This document shows positions 1-7,320 of a stretch of DNA of 10,599 bases, in pieces. The stretch spans positions 1 to 10,599 of the forward strand of contig CAMDPJ010000065.1 in assembly GCA_945903925.1 (NCBI GenBank). Direction: 5' to 3'. Position 1 is the stretch's first letter; each line of letters begins with the position of its first letter. The position numbers and the translations under genes were made by a program. This DNA is from Chryseobacterium gleum (GTDB taxonomy: Bacteria; Bacteroidota; Bacteroidia; Flavobacteriales_C; GCA-002722245). Under the pieces are notes generated by a model, which saw only the letters and a program-made list of their open reading frames with translations, made no database searches and had not been told where the DNA came from.

Positions 1-2171
1 CCATTGGCTGATACATTGGCCAAAGTAGCTTTACCACCAGCTATAACACCCGTTGTTCCAGCAGAATCTGCCCAAGTTGCACCATTGTTATGACTCACTT
101 GCCATTTATAATCTAAACCATTAGTCAATGCTTTGGTTACTATTGTTGCTTTATCTGGAGTACAAACTGAAAGCGTGCTCAAAGCCTGATCAATTAAAGG
201 ATTGTCGGTTGGCTTTGTACAACATGATTTTGCTTTAACAATTACAGGAATTGGGTCACAGGCCTCTGATTTTTCAATTACCATTTGTCCGAACGCACCG
301 TAATGTGAACTATAACCTGTAACATCGATATAACCAGCAAGTGAATAAGTACTTGCAGTACCCGACCAAACCGCGGTAGTAAACAAATTACCACCACCAG
401 TAGCTTTCAATTTATAATTACCAGCTGGCACATTAATATCCAAAGTAACATTACCAGCAGAGCCACAAGGAACAGCCACAACTTTAGTGGTTACAACCGC
501 ATTACTTGCATCTAACAATTGAACCGTTACATTACTTGTACCACCACTACCGCCACACGAACCTGTCCAATTTTCAACACCCATTTTAGCTGTTTTAATA
601 TTAATGGCTTGATGCGCGGTAATATTGGTGGTATAAGCGCCCGCCCCTTGTGAATTGGTGATTGTTGGTCCGCTCATCGTTCCAGCACTAGTAGTAGCTG
701 CATTTTGAATCCATAAAGTTTGATCTCCAGTAGTCCCTCCGGCAGGAGTCCACGGCACAGAAACTCCCGTTCCAATAACAGGAGTCATTATTTGAGATGT
801 CGACCAAGTGTATGATTTACCATCGCCAACAATCAAGTTAGTTGATGTTCCCCCTCCATCACAATACTCTAAATTTGTTGGTGCAGTAGGTAGTTTAGAA
901 ATAACATTGAAAGCTTCGGTAAAATTACAATTGTGGCCAACTGCGCTACTCACCAGTAAAGTATGCACACCAGCTTTGTTCGCAGTGTATGTCTTTCCAG
1001 ATCCGGTACCCGACGCACCGCCCCAAGAAACAGAAGAAACGCCAATAGTAGGAGTAGTAATACCACAATCAACAGTATAAGAACTAGGACTACACAATTC
1101 TAAATCGGGAAGGTTAAGCGCTAAATTTTCAATTAAAACTACTTTATCATTTACCGAACAATCGTTATCTGGGTCATCAATACAAACACGATAAACACCT
1201 GTAGTACTAACCGTTTTCGACCAAACACCAGTATTGGTTTGTGTTTGTGGATTAGCTGTTCCTGAGAACCAATAGATTGAGGCATTGCCTTGCTGGCCAA
1301 CAGAAACATGAGGATCTAGCGTAATGTTGGAACCTGATTGAGTGCATAAATTAATGGTATCGGGTAATTGAAAATCGGGAGTATATGCGTTTCCTGCGGC
1401 TAAATTCTGACAACTGTTTATAAATGAAATATCATCTATCGCCGCGTCTAATCCACCAGATCCGCCTGATGAATTCACAAACTCAAAACGAATAGTAACC
1501 TTATCATAAATTCCCAAAGGAGACCATTTTGCGCTCATTTGAGTCCATTGCATTAATCCAGCAGGTGTGGTAGTTACAGGAAGAGTAACTTTGTTTGCAT
1601 TGTCCACAACCCCAGCTAATTCAGGAATCACTACCACTTGCATTTGCGGTGCTGTGCCATTTGAGAAATTTGCGATATAAGCGGAGAACCAATAATTCTG
1701 ACTGGGATAAATACTTACTTTTTGTTCCCATGCGATAGGCTTACCCAATGTTTTCGGACTCGTTTGACGATTGTTCAAATCCACCAATAATGCATAACCT
1801 TTTCCTGCTTTACCAGGAGTATGATCTTTAAAATTCGCGTCTCCACCATAAGACATTCCCCAGTAAGTAGTATTTACATAGTTGGTAGACGCACAAGTGA
1901 AATTCTCAGCTCTTGCTACAGTATAACCATCGCCCATTCCATAGTGACAACCATTTCCCGCAGAACTAATGCTTTGTCCCTTAAAGTCCATGTCTGAATA
2001 AAAATCGAAATCACTGCCAGTGGTGAAGGTATGTGTAGTGCCTGATCCACTTAAATAACCAGCCTCAAAATCTCCATTTCGAACAGCTTCTTGAACAGGT
2101 ACATTGGTGCACTGTGCAAAAACATAATTTGCAGATATCGCCAGTAGTAGCGTTATTAATCTCTTACCCAT
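1..2171 (-). CDS. Large secreted multidomain Ig-like/jelly-roll surface protein (3' end outside window)
   Basis: The frame opens at ATG 2171 and stays open to base 1, giving about 723 codons with no stop in the window, so the C-terminus is missing. Residues 1-19 form a signal peptide (MGKRLITLLLA..YVFA) with a likely cut before Q20, which points to export. Residues ~25-250 look like a jelly-roll module: it opens with V-NGDFE, has an aromatic 'NYWFSAYIANFS' strand, and closes with AIDDISF at 244-250. This layout is common in Bacteroidota surface proteins and carbohydrate-binding modules. Ig-like segments follow, each opening with a cysteine (LCTQSG, LCSPSS, EYCDGG). Next comes a beta-rich module with paired cysteines (residues ~520-650) and a further Ig-like stretch up to the window edge (YKWQVSHN). 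The composition is rich in Thr, Ser, Gly and Asn. A type IX secretion C-terminal signal would be expected but lies outside the window. Substrate and partners are unknown; adhesion or glycan binding is inference. It has its own promoter behind the ppx terminator. Confidence 0.85.
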   Translation of the reverse strand, partial: MGKRLITLLLAISANYVFAQCTNVPVQEAVRNGDFEAGYLSGSGTTHTFTTGSDFDFYSDMDFKGQSISSAGNGCHYGMGDGYTVARAENFTCASTNYVNTTYWGMSYGGDANFKDHTPGKAGKGYALLVDLNNRQTSPKTLGKPIAWEQKVSIYPSQNYWFSAYIANFSNGTAPQMQVVVIPELAGVVDNANKVTLPVTTTPAGLMQWTQMSAKWSPLGIYDKVTIRFEFVNSSGGSGGLDAAIDDISFINSCQNLAAGNAYTPDFQLPDTINLCTQSGSNITLDPHVSVGQQGNASIYWFSGTANPQTQTNTGVWSKTVSTTGVYRVCIDDPDNDCSVNDKVVLIENLALNLPDLELCSPSSYTVDCGITTPTIGVSSVSWGGASGTGSGKTYTANKAGVHTLLVSSAVGHNCNFTEAFNVISKLPTAPTNLEYCDGGGTSTNLIVGDGKSYTWSTSQIMTPVIGTGVSVPWTPAGGTTGDQTLWIQNAATTSAGTMSGPTITNSQGAGAYTTNITAHQAINIKTAKMGVENWTGSCGGSGGTSNVTVQLLDASNAVVTTKVVAVPCGSAGNVTLDINVPAGNYKLKATGGGNLFTTAVWSGTASTYSLAGYIDVTGYSSHYGAFGQMVIEKSEACDPIPVIVKAKSCCTKPTDNPLIDQALSTLSVCTPDKATIVTKALTNGLDYKWQVSHNNGATWADSAGTTGVIAGGKATLANVSAN

Positions 2172-2243
2172 TGTGAAATCATAAAAATGTTAGTAGTTCA
2201 ATATACCCAGTAGAACAAACAAAGGGGCATTTTGTTACAAGGG

Positions 2244-2273
2244 CGAAGATAAAAAGTAAACACATTACTTCAA
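2244..2273 (-). promoter_or_regulatory. Candidate Bacteroidota promoter for the surface-protein gene
   Basis: On the minus strand a TTG (2273-2271) lies 19 bases before TATCTTCG (2251-2244). This fits the Bacteroidota sigma layout of a -33 TTG and a -7 TAnnTTTG with one mismatch (TTCG for TTTG). It would give a leader of roughly 65-70 bases before ATG 2171. No Shine-Dalgarno sequence precedes the start. The promoter lies directly after the ppx terminator, which supports a separate transcription unit. Confidence 0.5.
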
Positions 2274-2276
2274 AAG

Positions 2277-2302
2277 AAAAAAAAACATCTGAAAATCAGA
2301 TG
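2277..2302 (-). terminator. Rho-independent terminator of the ppk1-ppx operon
   Basis: Read on the minus strand, a perfect 7-bp stem (CATCTGA/TCAGATG, bases 2286-2302) with a 3-base loop is followed by nine T residues (complement of 2277-2285). It lies about 28 bases past the ppx stop codon, the expected place for an operon end. On the plus strand the same hairpin is followed by CTTTTT, so it could act in both directions, but no plus-strand gene reads into it. The stem is short and AT-rich, so efficiency is uncertain. Confidence 0.75.
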
Positions 2303-2329
2303 CTTTTTACTCATTTATTTGAAGTTTTT

Positions 2330-3220
2330 TTATTTCGTTTTATACTCTTGATACAACTTTCTAATAACACCATCACCCATACCTGTTTTGGGTACATTTA
2401 CTACCTCAGCACCCGACCAGCGCATTACATTTAAAAATATTTCGGCAGCTGGCTCTATCACATCGGCCCTATCGGGTTTTAAACCTAATTCACTTATTCG
2501 CTCTTCGTACGTGCGCTTTTTTATATCCTGGTAAATTTCTTTCAAAACCTCGTAATCCAGCTCAGATGTTTTGCGAGATTTCGTCATTTTACTCAACTGA
2601 TTAATATTGCCACCCGAACCAATAATCTCTAAATTCTTTTTGCCTTTGCAGTTATCTTTAATCCACTTTTTCATCTCCTCCCATGTTTCTTCACTCACTT
2701 TATTTTGCAACAAACGAATGGTGCCAATTTTAAAAGAAGTGGATGCCTCGGCTTTGTTATGGTGAAACAAAGTAAACTCTGTACTTCCACCACCAACGTC
2801 GGTATACAAAAACGGACGCTCGATGGCCAGCGATTGAAAAAGATGATTGGCGTAAATAAAATCGGCTTCTTCTTGTCCGCTAATAATTTCAATTTTTATT
2901 CCTGTCTTATCCCTCACCTCATCTACAATCTCCAAATTATTCTTAGCATCACGCATAGCCGATGTGGCACACGCTCTATAAGAAATCACTTCATGCACCC
3001 TCATCAATCTATCGAAGGCAGTCATGGTGTATACTAAATTTTGTATGGTCGTTTCCGATATTTGTCCGTTCTCAAATGATTCTTTCCCCAACCTCAACGG
3101 CACCCTATACGACTCATTCTTATTGAAAATGGTTCCTTTAGCATCTTCTACCACGTAATAGATAATGAGCCTTATAGCATTAGAACCAATATCAATTGCA
3201 GCAAACTTTAAAATATTCAT
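2330..3220 (-). CDS. ppx: Exopolyphosphatase (Ppx/GppA family), short form
   Basis: This 296-residue cytoplasmic protein is predicted to release terminal phosphate from polyphosphate; members of the family can also hydrolyse pppGpp. It has the actin-like ATPase fold motifs in order: DIGSNAIRL (10-18, phosphate loop 1), ATSAMRDAKN (85-94), the acidic ISGQEEA segment (113-119, catalytic Glu region), DVGGGSTEF (141-149, phosphate loop 2), GSGGN (201-205) and RADVIEPAAEIF (251-262). At ~300 residues it contains only the two N-terminal domains and lacks the C-terminal HD-like part of the ~510-residue E. coli Ppx; short forms are common in the phylum. Its ATG shares one base with the ppk1 stop (TAATG, 3222-3218), which suggests translational coupling and joint dosage with the polyphosphate synthase. 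A hairpin terminator follows. Whether it prefers polyphosphate or pppGpp cannot be read from sequence; the ppk1 neighbour favours polyphosphate. Confidence 0.93.
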   Translation of the reverse strand: MNILKFAAIDIGSNAIRLIIYYVVEDAKGTIFNKNESYRVPLRLGKESFENGQISETTIQNLVYTMTAFDRLMRVHEVISYRACATSAMRDAKNNLEIVDEVRDKTGIKIEIISGQEEADFIYANHLFQSLAIERPFLYTDVGGGSTEFTLFHHNKAEASTSFKIGTIRLLQNKVSEETWEEMKKWIKDNCKGKKNLEIIGSGGNINQLSKMTKSRKTSELDYEVLKEIYQDIKKRTYEERISELGLKPDRADVIEPAAEIFLNVMRWSGAEVVNVPKTGMGDGVIRKLYQEYKTK

Positions 3221-5259
3221 TAAGCCGATTTTTGGCTTCTAAGATAATTGTAATAATCTATATGCGCCTGAGTTTTTTTAGATTTCACCTCAACATGATA
3301 GGAATTTGATAAATTCACATCAATCACACGCGCCTTTATGTTGTCGTTCCACTGCATTTCCATGAATTCTTTTAGCTCGGCTTTAATCTTGGTATCTAAA
3401 ATCGGACAAATAACCTCTACCCTGTTGTCGAAATTTCTGGTTAAGAAATCGGCAGAAGAAATGAAGCACAAAGGCTTTCCTCCATTATGAAAAGTAAACA
3501 CTCTCGAGTGCTCTAAATATCTCCCTACAATGCTTCTTACTTGTAAATTCTCCATACCCTCTGCTCCTTCCACCACACTGCAAATACCTCTAACCATCAA
3601 TCGCACGTGAACTCCCGCAGCAGCCGCAGCATATATTTTCTTAACGATAGCTTCATCATTTAAGCTATTCATTTTTAAGAACATTTCAGCCCGTTTACCC
3701 TGTTTAGCATTTTGTATCTCAACGTTAATTAATGCATTAATTTTTTTTCTACTGTTGAAAGGTGAAAGAATCAAATGCTTGTATTTGTATGGTTTGTAAA
3801 CATCTTCAAAAAATTTAAACATGTTGTGCACATCAACTGTAATTCTAGGGTCGGCCGTGAACAATGAAACATCTGAAAAAATTTTGGCAGTATCTTTATT
3901 AAAATTACCTGTGCCTATATTGGCATAACGCACCGTTTTATTTCTTTCTCGGCGAGAAATAAGCACCAATTTACTGTGTACTTTCAAACCTTTTAAACCA
4001 TACAATACTTTAACACCCGCTTCTTGTAATATTTGTGCCCACTTGATATTTGCTTTCTCATCAAAACGCGCCTGAATCTCCATCAAAACAGTAACTTTCT
4101 TGCCATTTTGAGCAGCATTCACCAATGCATTGATCACAGCCGACTCTTTCGCCAAACGGTAAATAGTCATTCTAATGGTTCTTACCTTAGGATCAATTGC
4201 CGCATCACGCAACAAATCTAAAAAATGAGTAAAAGAATGGTAAGGATACTGCAACAAAACATCTTTTTGTTTTATTACCTTGAATAAGTTTCCACCTTTA
4301 GAAAAATCGGAATGCACTAATGGAGGCTGTGATATAAATTCAGCGCCAGGAATACCTAATGAAGGGAAATCTATAAAATCTCTAACGTTGTGATATTTAC
4401 CACCAGGTATCAAAATTTCTGTCTCTACAATTTTAGCCTTCTTTAAAATGAGATTAAGAAACTTATCGGGAATCTTTGAATCGTAAACAAAACGAACCGG
4501 ATTGCCCTTTCGTCTTTGTTTGATGCTATATGATAATTGATCAGTTAAACTTTTTGAAGCATCGGCTTCTATATCTAATTCTGCATCTCGCGTTACTTTA
4601 ACAGTGTACGATTCAAAAGTATCGTATTCCTCAAACAAGGTGAATATCTCATTTAAATTATAGCGAATTACATCATCTACAAACATGATGGCCTTCTTAT
4701 TTTTAGTGCCAGGAATTACAACAAATCTACCTATCTCATCGGGTATTTCAATAATCGCGAATTCATCATGCTCTTTTTTTGAAGAATCAGTAAGCACTAT
4801 AGAAAGATAAATAGTGTCATCATGCAAATCGGGGAAATGAGGAGCCGAATTAATCATGATGGGCACTAAGAACGGACGAACCTTTTTGGTAAAATAATCT
4901 TTTACAAACTCACCTTGCTCCTTACTTAACTTTTTCTCATCAACAAAATCAACTCCTTTTTTCTCTAACTCTACCCTAAGTGCTGCCAATATTTTTTCGG
5001 CTTCGTGGTTTAAACGCAAAACAGTTTTATGTATTTGAGTGAACAAGTGTTTATCTTGCTTGTCATGCTCTACGCGAATCCTACGAAACAAAGACCCTAC
5101 TCTAACATGATAAAACTCATCCATGTTGTTGGAAAAAATACCTAAAAAACGCATTCTTTCCAATAAAGGATTTTTAATATCTTCGGCCTCCTGAAGAACT
5201 CTTTCGTTGAAAGAAAGCCAGCTGACTTCTCTATTGATGATGGGTGATTTTTTTGCCAT
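3220..5259 (-). CDS. ppk1: Polyphosphate kinase 1
   Basis: Ppk1 reversibly transfers the gamma-phosphate of ATP to polyphosphate. The 679-residue length fits the ~690-residue family. The N-terminal domain begins with INREVSWLSFNERVL (residues 8-22), followed by the MRFLGIFSNNMDEFYHVRVG block (~36-55). The two phospholipase-D-like catalytic domains follow. The first has GLKVHSKLVLI with the phospho-acceptor His at ~428 and RYANIGTGNFN just after it. The second has YLEHSRVFTF with the second conserved His at ~584 and SSADFLTRNFDNRVEV. I chose ATG 5259 because the upstream in-frame TTG (5274) lies inside the -7 promoter element, and family members usually begin a few residues before the INRE block. 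It is the first gene of an operon with ppx and is transcribed away from the PAP2 pair. No key residue is missing. Confidence 0.96.
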   Translation of the reverse strand: MAKKSPIINREVSWLSFNERVLQEAEDIKNPLLERMRFLGIFSNNMDEFYHVRVGSLFRRIRVEHDKQDKHLFTQIHKTVLRLNHEAEKILAALRVELEKKGVDFVDEKKLSKEQGEFVKDYFTKKVRPFLVPIMINSAPHFPDLHDDTIYLSIVLTDSSKKEHDEFAIIEIPDEIGRFVVIPGTKNKKAIMFVDDVIRYNLNEIFTLFEEYDTFESYTVKVTRDAELDIEADASKSLTDQLSYSIKQRRKGNPVRFVYDSKIPDKFLNLILKKAKIVETEILIPGGKYHNVRDFIDFPSLGIPGAEFISQPPLVHSDFSKGGNLFKVIKQKDVLLQYPYHSFTHFLDLLRDAAIDPKVRTIRMTIYRLAKESAVINALVNAAQNGKKVTVLMEIQARFDEKANIKWAQILQEAGVKVLYGLKGLKVHSKLVLISRRERNKTVRYANIGTGNFNKDTAKIFSDVSLFTADPRITVDVHNMFKFFEDVYKPYKYKHLILSPFNSRKKINALINVEIQNAKQGKRAEMFLKMNSLNDEAIVKKIYAAAAAGVHVRLMVRGICSVVEGAEGMENLQVRSIVGRYLEHSRVFTFHNGGKPLCFISSADFLTRNFDNRVEVICPILDTKIKAELKEFMEMQWNDNIKARVIDVNLSNSYHVEVKSKKTQAHIDYYNYLRSQKSA

Positions 5260-5270
5260 AATGTTAATCT

Positions 5271-5279
5271 GCAAAAATA
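5271..5279 (-). promoter_or_regulatory. -7 promoter element of the ppk1-ppx operon
   Basis: On the minus strand the bases read TATTTTTGC, an exact match to the Bacteroidota -7 consensus TAnnTTTG. It sits 12 bases before ATG 5259, so the transcript would have a very short leader of about 5-8 bases. The -33 element is weak: TTTCG at 5302-5298, 18 bases upstream. The alternative TTG start (5274-5272) is part of this element and would probably not be transcribed. The divergent PAP2 gene shares this 94-base intergenic region. Confidence 0.5.
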
Positions 5280-5341
5280 AGGTACTAAATGGTTAAACGA
5301 AATAATTCATATTAATTTTATGTAAAATCTCCTACAACTCT

Positions 5342-5349
5342 TAAGTTTA
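5342..5349 (+). promoter_or_regulatory. Weak candidate -7 element for the PAP2 gene
   Basis: TAAGTTTA matches TAnnTTTG at every fixed position except the last. It lies only a few bases before ATG 5354, which would make the transcript nearly leaderless. No convincing -33 TTG is visible 17-23 bases upstream. The rest of the gap (5280-5341) is AT-rich with no clear palindrome. This is the best candidate in the interval rather than a firm call. Confidence 0.22.
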
Positions 5350-5353
5350 TCTA

Positions 5354-5941
5354 ATGAAAAAAATATTAACTATAATGATGCTTCTAAGTGCAGCTCTTCA
5401 TGGCATAGCACAAAATATCGACATCAACTTGTTGAAAGAAATCAATGTAAACAGAAACAAAAATCTCGATGGAACTTTCCTTTTTTTCACCCATTCTGAT
5501 ATTCCTATTTGCATCGGCGCACCTTTAATTACAGCGGGTATTGGCTTGCTCAAAAAAGATTCAGCTTTAACCCGAAAAGGATTATACATGAGCGCTGCTT
5601 TTGTAGTAGCATCGGGCATTAGCGCAGTGATGAAATATAGCATCAATAGAGATCGTCCCTTCGTAACCTATCCTTTTATTGAAAAAATGACCGACGGAGG
5701 AAGCCCTTCTTTCCCCTCTGGCCACACCTCCAGCGCCTTCGCAGCGGCAACGTCTTTATCATTATCATTTCCAAAATGGTATATTATCGCACCTTCATTC
5801 ATTTGGGCTAGTGGGGTGGGCTATTCTCGAATGCATTTAGGCGTACATTATCCAAGTGATGTATTAGTAGGCGCAATTGTTGGCGCTGGTTCGGCTTATG
5901 TTTGTCACTTCGCCAACAAATGTTTAGCAAAGCGAAAATAA
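5354..5941 (+). CDS. Secreted PAP2-family (type 2 phosphatidic acid phosphatase/class A acid phosphatase-like) phosphatase
   Basis: The 195-residue product has a signal peptide (MKKILTIMMLLSAALHGIA, cut likely before Q20), so the mature enzyme should act in the periplasm or on the membrane. All three PAP2 motifs are intact: K94-x6-R101P102, P121-S-G-H124, and S158-R-x5-H165-x3-D169. The two histidines are the expected nucleophile and general acid/base. Hydrophobic stretches around 50-66, 79-93, 143-157 and 170-184 fit a helical PAP2 core, but several are short for membrane spans. A soluble vanadium-haloperoxidase-like or acid-phosphatase-like enzyme and a lipid phosphatase are both possible. 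The substrate (lipid phosphate, undecaprenyl pyrophosphate, pyrophosphate or a nucleotide) cannot be told. It is divergent from ppk1-ppx, and its stop overlaps the start of the next gene (TAATG), so the two are probably cotranslated. Confidence 0.9.
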   Translation: MKKILTIMMLLSAALHGIAQNIDINLLKEINVNRNKNLDGTFLFFTHSDIPICIGAPLITAGIGLLKKDSALTRKGLYMSAAFVVASGISAVMKYSINRDRPFVTYPFIEKMTDGGSPSFPSGHTSSAFAAATSLSLSFPKWYIIAPSFIWASGVGYSRMHLGVHYPSDVLVGAIVGAGSAYVCHFANKCLAKRK

Positions 5942-6453
5942 TGTGGGATAAACTTAAAATATTATTCAAACTAAAAACTAAAGATTCTTTGGCCCAAAGA
6001 GGCTACCCTAAAGTAAAGCGACAAAGTTTTCTCGACAAAGATTTCTCTATTAAAGATTCCGACTTCAAGTTTTTCACCACCGCTCGATTCCTCGTTGTCT
6101 CTATCATCATACTCTTAACCCCATTGGTGGCCAATTTAGGCAAATTTATCAACAGCAAATCCTCTGTTGCTATTTGTGTTGGCGAGCACTTCAATGCCAT
6201 TGGCGGATACAGCTTTCTAGAATACGAAGTGATTCATTCATCGGGAGAAAAAGAAAAAGTGATTTTCACCGATCAATTTCACGAATACACATTTGGCGAA
6301 AAACAAAAACTTCTCTACTTGCCCGAAGACCCTAGCACATTTATTTTGCTCACTGCCGAAGAAGTGTATTTCAACTTTTGGGGATCTATAAGTTTCGGAA
6401 TACTGATGATTTGGGTGCTTGGGTATGTGGCTTCTAGAGATAACAGACAATAA
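5941..6453 (+). CDS. Small two-pass membrane protein, DUF3592-like layout
   Basis: The protein has 170 residues from ATG 5941. This start shares its A with the PAP2 stop (TAATG), as two other junctions in the window do. In-frame ATG 5920 and TTG 5902 would add 7 or 13 residues and overlap the PAP2 gene; they seem less likely. The N-terminus is basic and soluble (~1-47). A membrane helix follows at ~49-66 (RFLVVSIIILLTPLVANL), then a loop of ~80 residues, then a second helix at ~147-165 (WGSISFGILMIWVLGYVAS). The loop has the pattern YSFLEYEVIHSSGEKEKVIFTD..HEYTFGEKQKLLYLPEDPSTF. This recalls DUF3592 proteins, where a short beta domain sits between two helices ('vGdkv.vlYdP'). Family membership is inference and the function is unknown. 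Coupling to the PAP2 gene suggests the two act in one process at the membrane. Confidence 0.72.
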   Translation: MWDKLKILFKLKTKDSLAQRGYPKVKRQSFLDKDFSIKDSDFKFFTTARFLVVSIIILLTPLVANLGKFINSKSSVAICVGEHFNAIGGYSFLEYEVIHSSGEKEKVIFTDQFHEYTFGEKQKLLYLPEDPSTFILLTAEEVYFNFWGSISFGILMIWVLGYVASRDNRQ

Positions 6454-6481
6454 AAATCATTAAAACAAAAATCATTAAAAC
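6452..6481. repeat. Two perfect tandem copies of a 15-bp unit between convergent genes
   Basis: The unit AAAAATCATTAAAAC occurs at 6452-6466 and again, without a mismatch, at 6467-6481. The first copy begins inside the TAA stop of the plus-strand membrane-protein gene. The second contains the TAA stop of the minus-strand DUF2797 gene (6477-6475). It fills the whole 21-base gap between the two genes. No hairpin terminator is visible here. Confidence 0.9.
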
Positions 6482-7320
6482 AAACTCCCTTGCACAACAA
6501 CCTTTTCTGCCTCCACTTCCAGCACCTCGATACTTATCACATAACCACTGTGCTTGCGAAGATTAATCACATTACCATTGCTAAATAAGAGATACTGGCC
6601 GCGAATACCTTGTAATTTTCCTTCTACAATAGCTTCTTTATCGAAGCCAACGCTTTTTATTTTTTCGAGATATGTTTCAACAGGATATTGAATTTCGATG
6701 ATTTTATCATCGTCTTCGGCATACTCCATCAAGTCTTCGGGAAGCTTATCGATTAATGAGTTTTTGAGTTTCACCAAATCTACTTCTTCTCCTCTTTCAT
6801 CTTTGAGCATTTTTTGCCAATTCGTTTTGTCGGAAATATATTGTTTGAGTTCGATTTCTATTAGTCCGGCCAGCTGGCGATAAGGCACCAACGCCAATTT
6901 AATACCTCTGCGCGCTCCTTGATCAATCCAACGATTGTGCAAATTACTCGCACGCGTTACGCCCACCTTCACATCGCTGGTTTGCGCGATGTATACATAA
7001 TGCGGCACGTTGTGATTTTTTTCTTCCCACTCTACATCTCTACCTTGATGCTCATGTGCCAAACACAATTCTGGCCTAACAATACATTCAGAATTCTGTG
7101 GAGATTTTAAAAAACAGGGATAACAAAAACCTTGTCCGAAAGACTTATTCGTCTTCTTATCACACGCCACACAACGAATTTCATTTTGAAAAGTGAGTCG
7201 GATATTTTTACCGATACAATCGTTAATGCACACTTTAGATTTATTATCCTCGAGATAATACTTTACCGGATTGAGCAACTCCACCGGCATCTTCTCCAGC
7301 TTACCTTGCCACATCATCAT
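6475..7320 (-). CDS. DUF2797 family protein with Cys-rich N-terminus and GIY-YIG-like core
   Basis: The product has 281 residues. The N-terminal third holds eight cysteines: C31, C35, C50, C53 (CVAC), C66, C69 (CYPC), C79 and C86. This looks like one or two zinc-binding sites. The middle reads HYVYIAQTSDVKVGVTR (107-123), then R130-W-I-D-Q-G-A, then E155-I-E157. That order (YxY, K-V-G-x-T-R, Arg, Glu) resembles GIY-YIG nuclease domains, which use an Arg and a Glu; this relation is inference. The C-terminal ~80 residues form beta-rich sequence (GKLQGIRGQYLLFSNGNVINLRKHSG). The gene begins with ATGATGATG. The first ATG overlaps the DUF493 stop by four bases (ATGA), so the next two ATGs (7317, 7314) are also possible starts. 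It is the last gene of the serine-synthesis operon. The family has no established function that I know of. Confidence 0.82.
   Translation of the reverse strand: MMMWQGKLEKMPVELLNPVKYYLEDNKSKVCINDCIGKNIRLTFQNEIRCVACDKKTNKSFGQGFCYPCFLKSPQNSECIVRPELCLAHEHQGRDVEWEEKNHNVPHYVYIAQTSDVKVGVTRASNLHNRWIDQGARRGIKLALVPYRQLAGLIEIELKQYISDKTNWQKMLKDERGEEVDLVKLKNSLIDKLPEDLMEYAEDDDKIIEIQYPVETYLEKIKSVGFDKEAIVEGKLQGIRGQYLLFSNGNVINLRKHSGYVISIEVLEVEAEKVVVQGSLF

Noticed and set aside
808..1080. 90-codon plus-strand open frame
   Set aside because: It lies wholly inside the well-supported minus-strand surface-protein gene, has low-complexity composition and matches no family I recognise.
2172..2243. Possible riboswitch or structured leader before the surface-protein gene
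   Set aside because: The ~70-base leader shows no strong pairing or known riboswitch motif by eye.
4033..4221. 62-codon plus-strand open frame inside ppk1
   Set aside because: The opposite strand encodes conserved Ppk1 sequence here, so this is an antisense shadow.
5902..5940. Earlier TTG/ATG starts for the small membrane protein
   Set aside because: They would overlap the PAP2 coding region by 22-40 bases, whereas ATG 5941 forms the TAATG overlap seen at other junctions. ATG 5920 cannot be fully excluded.
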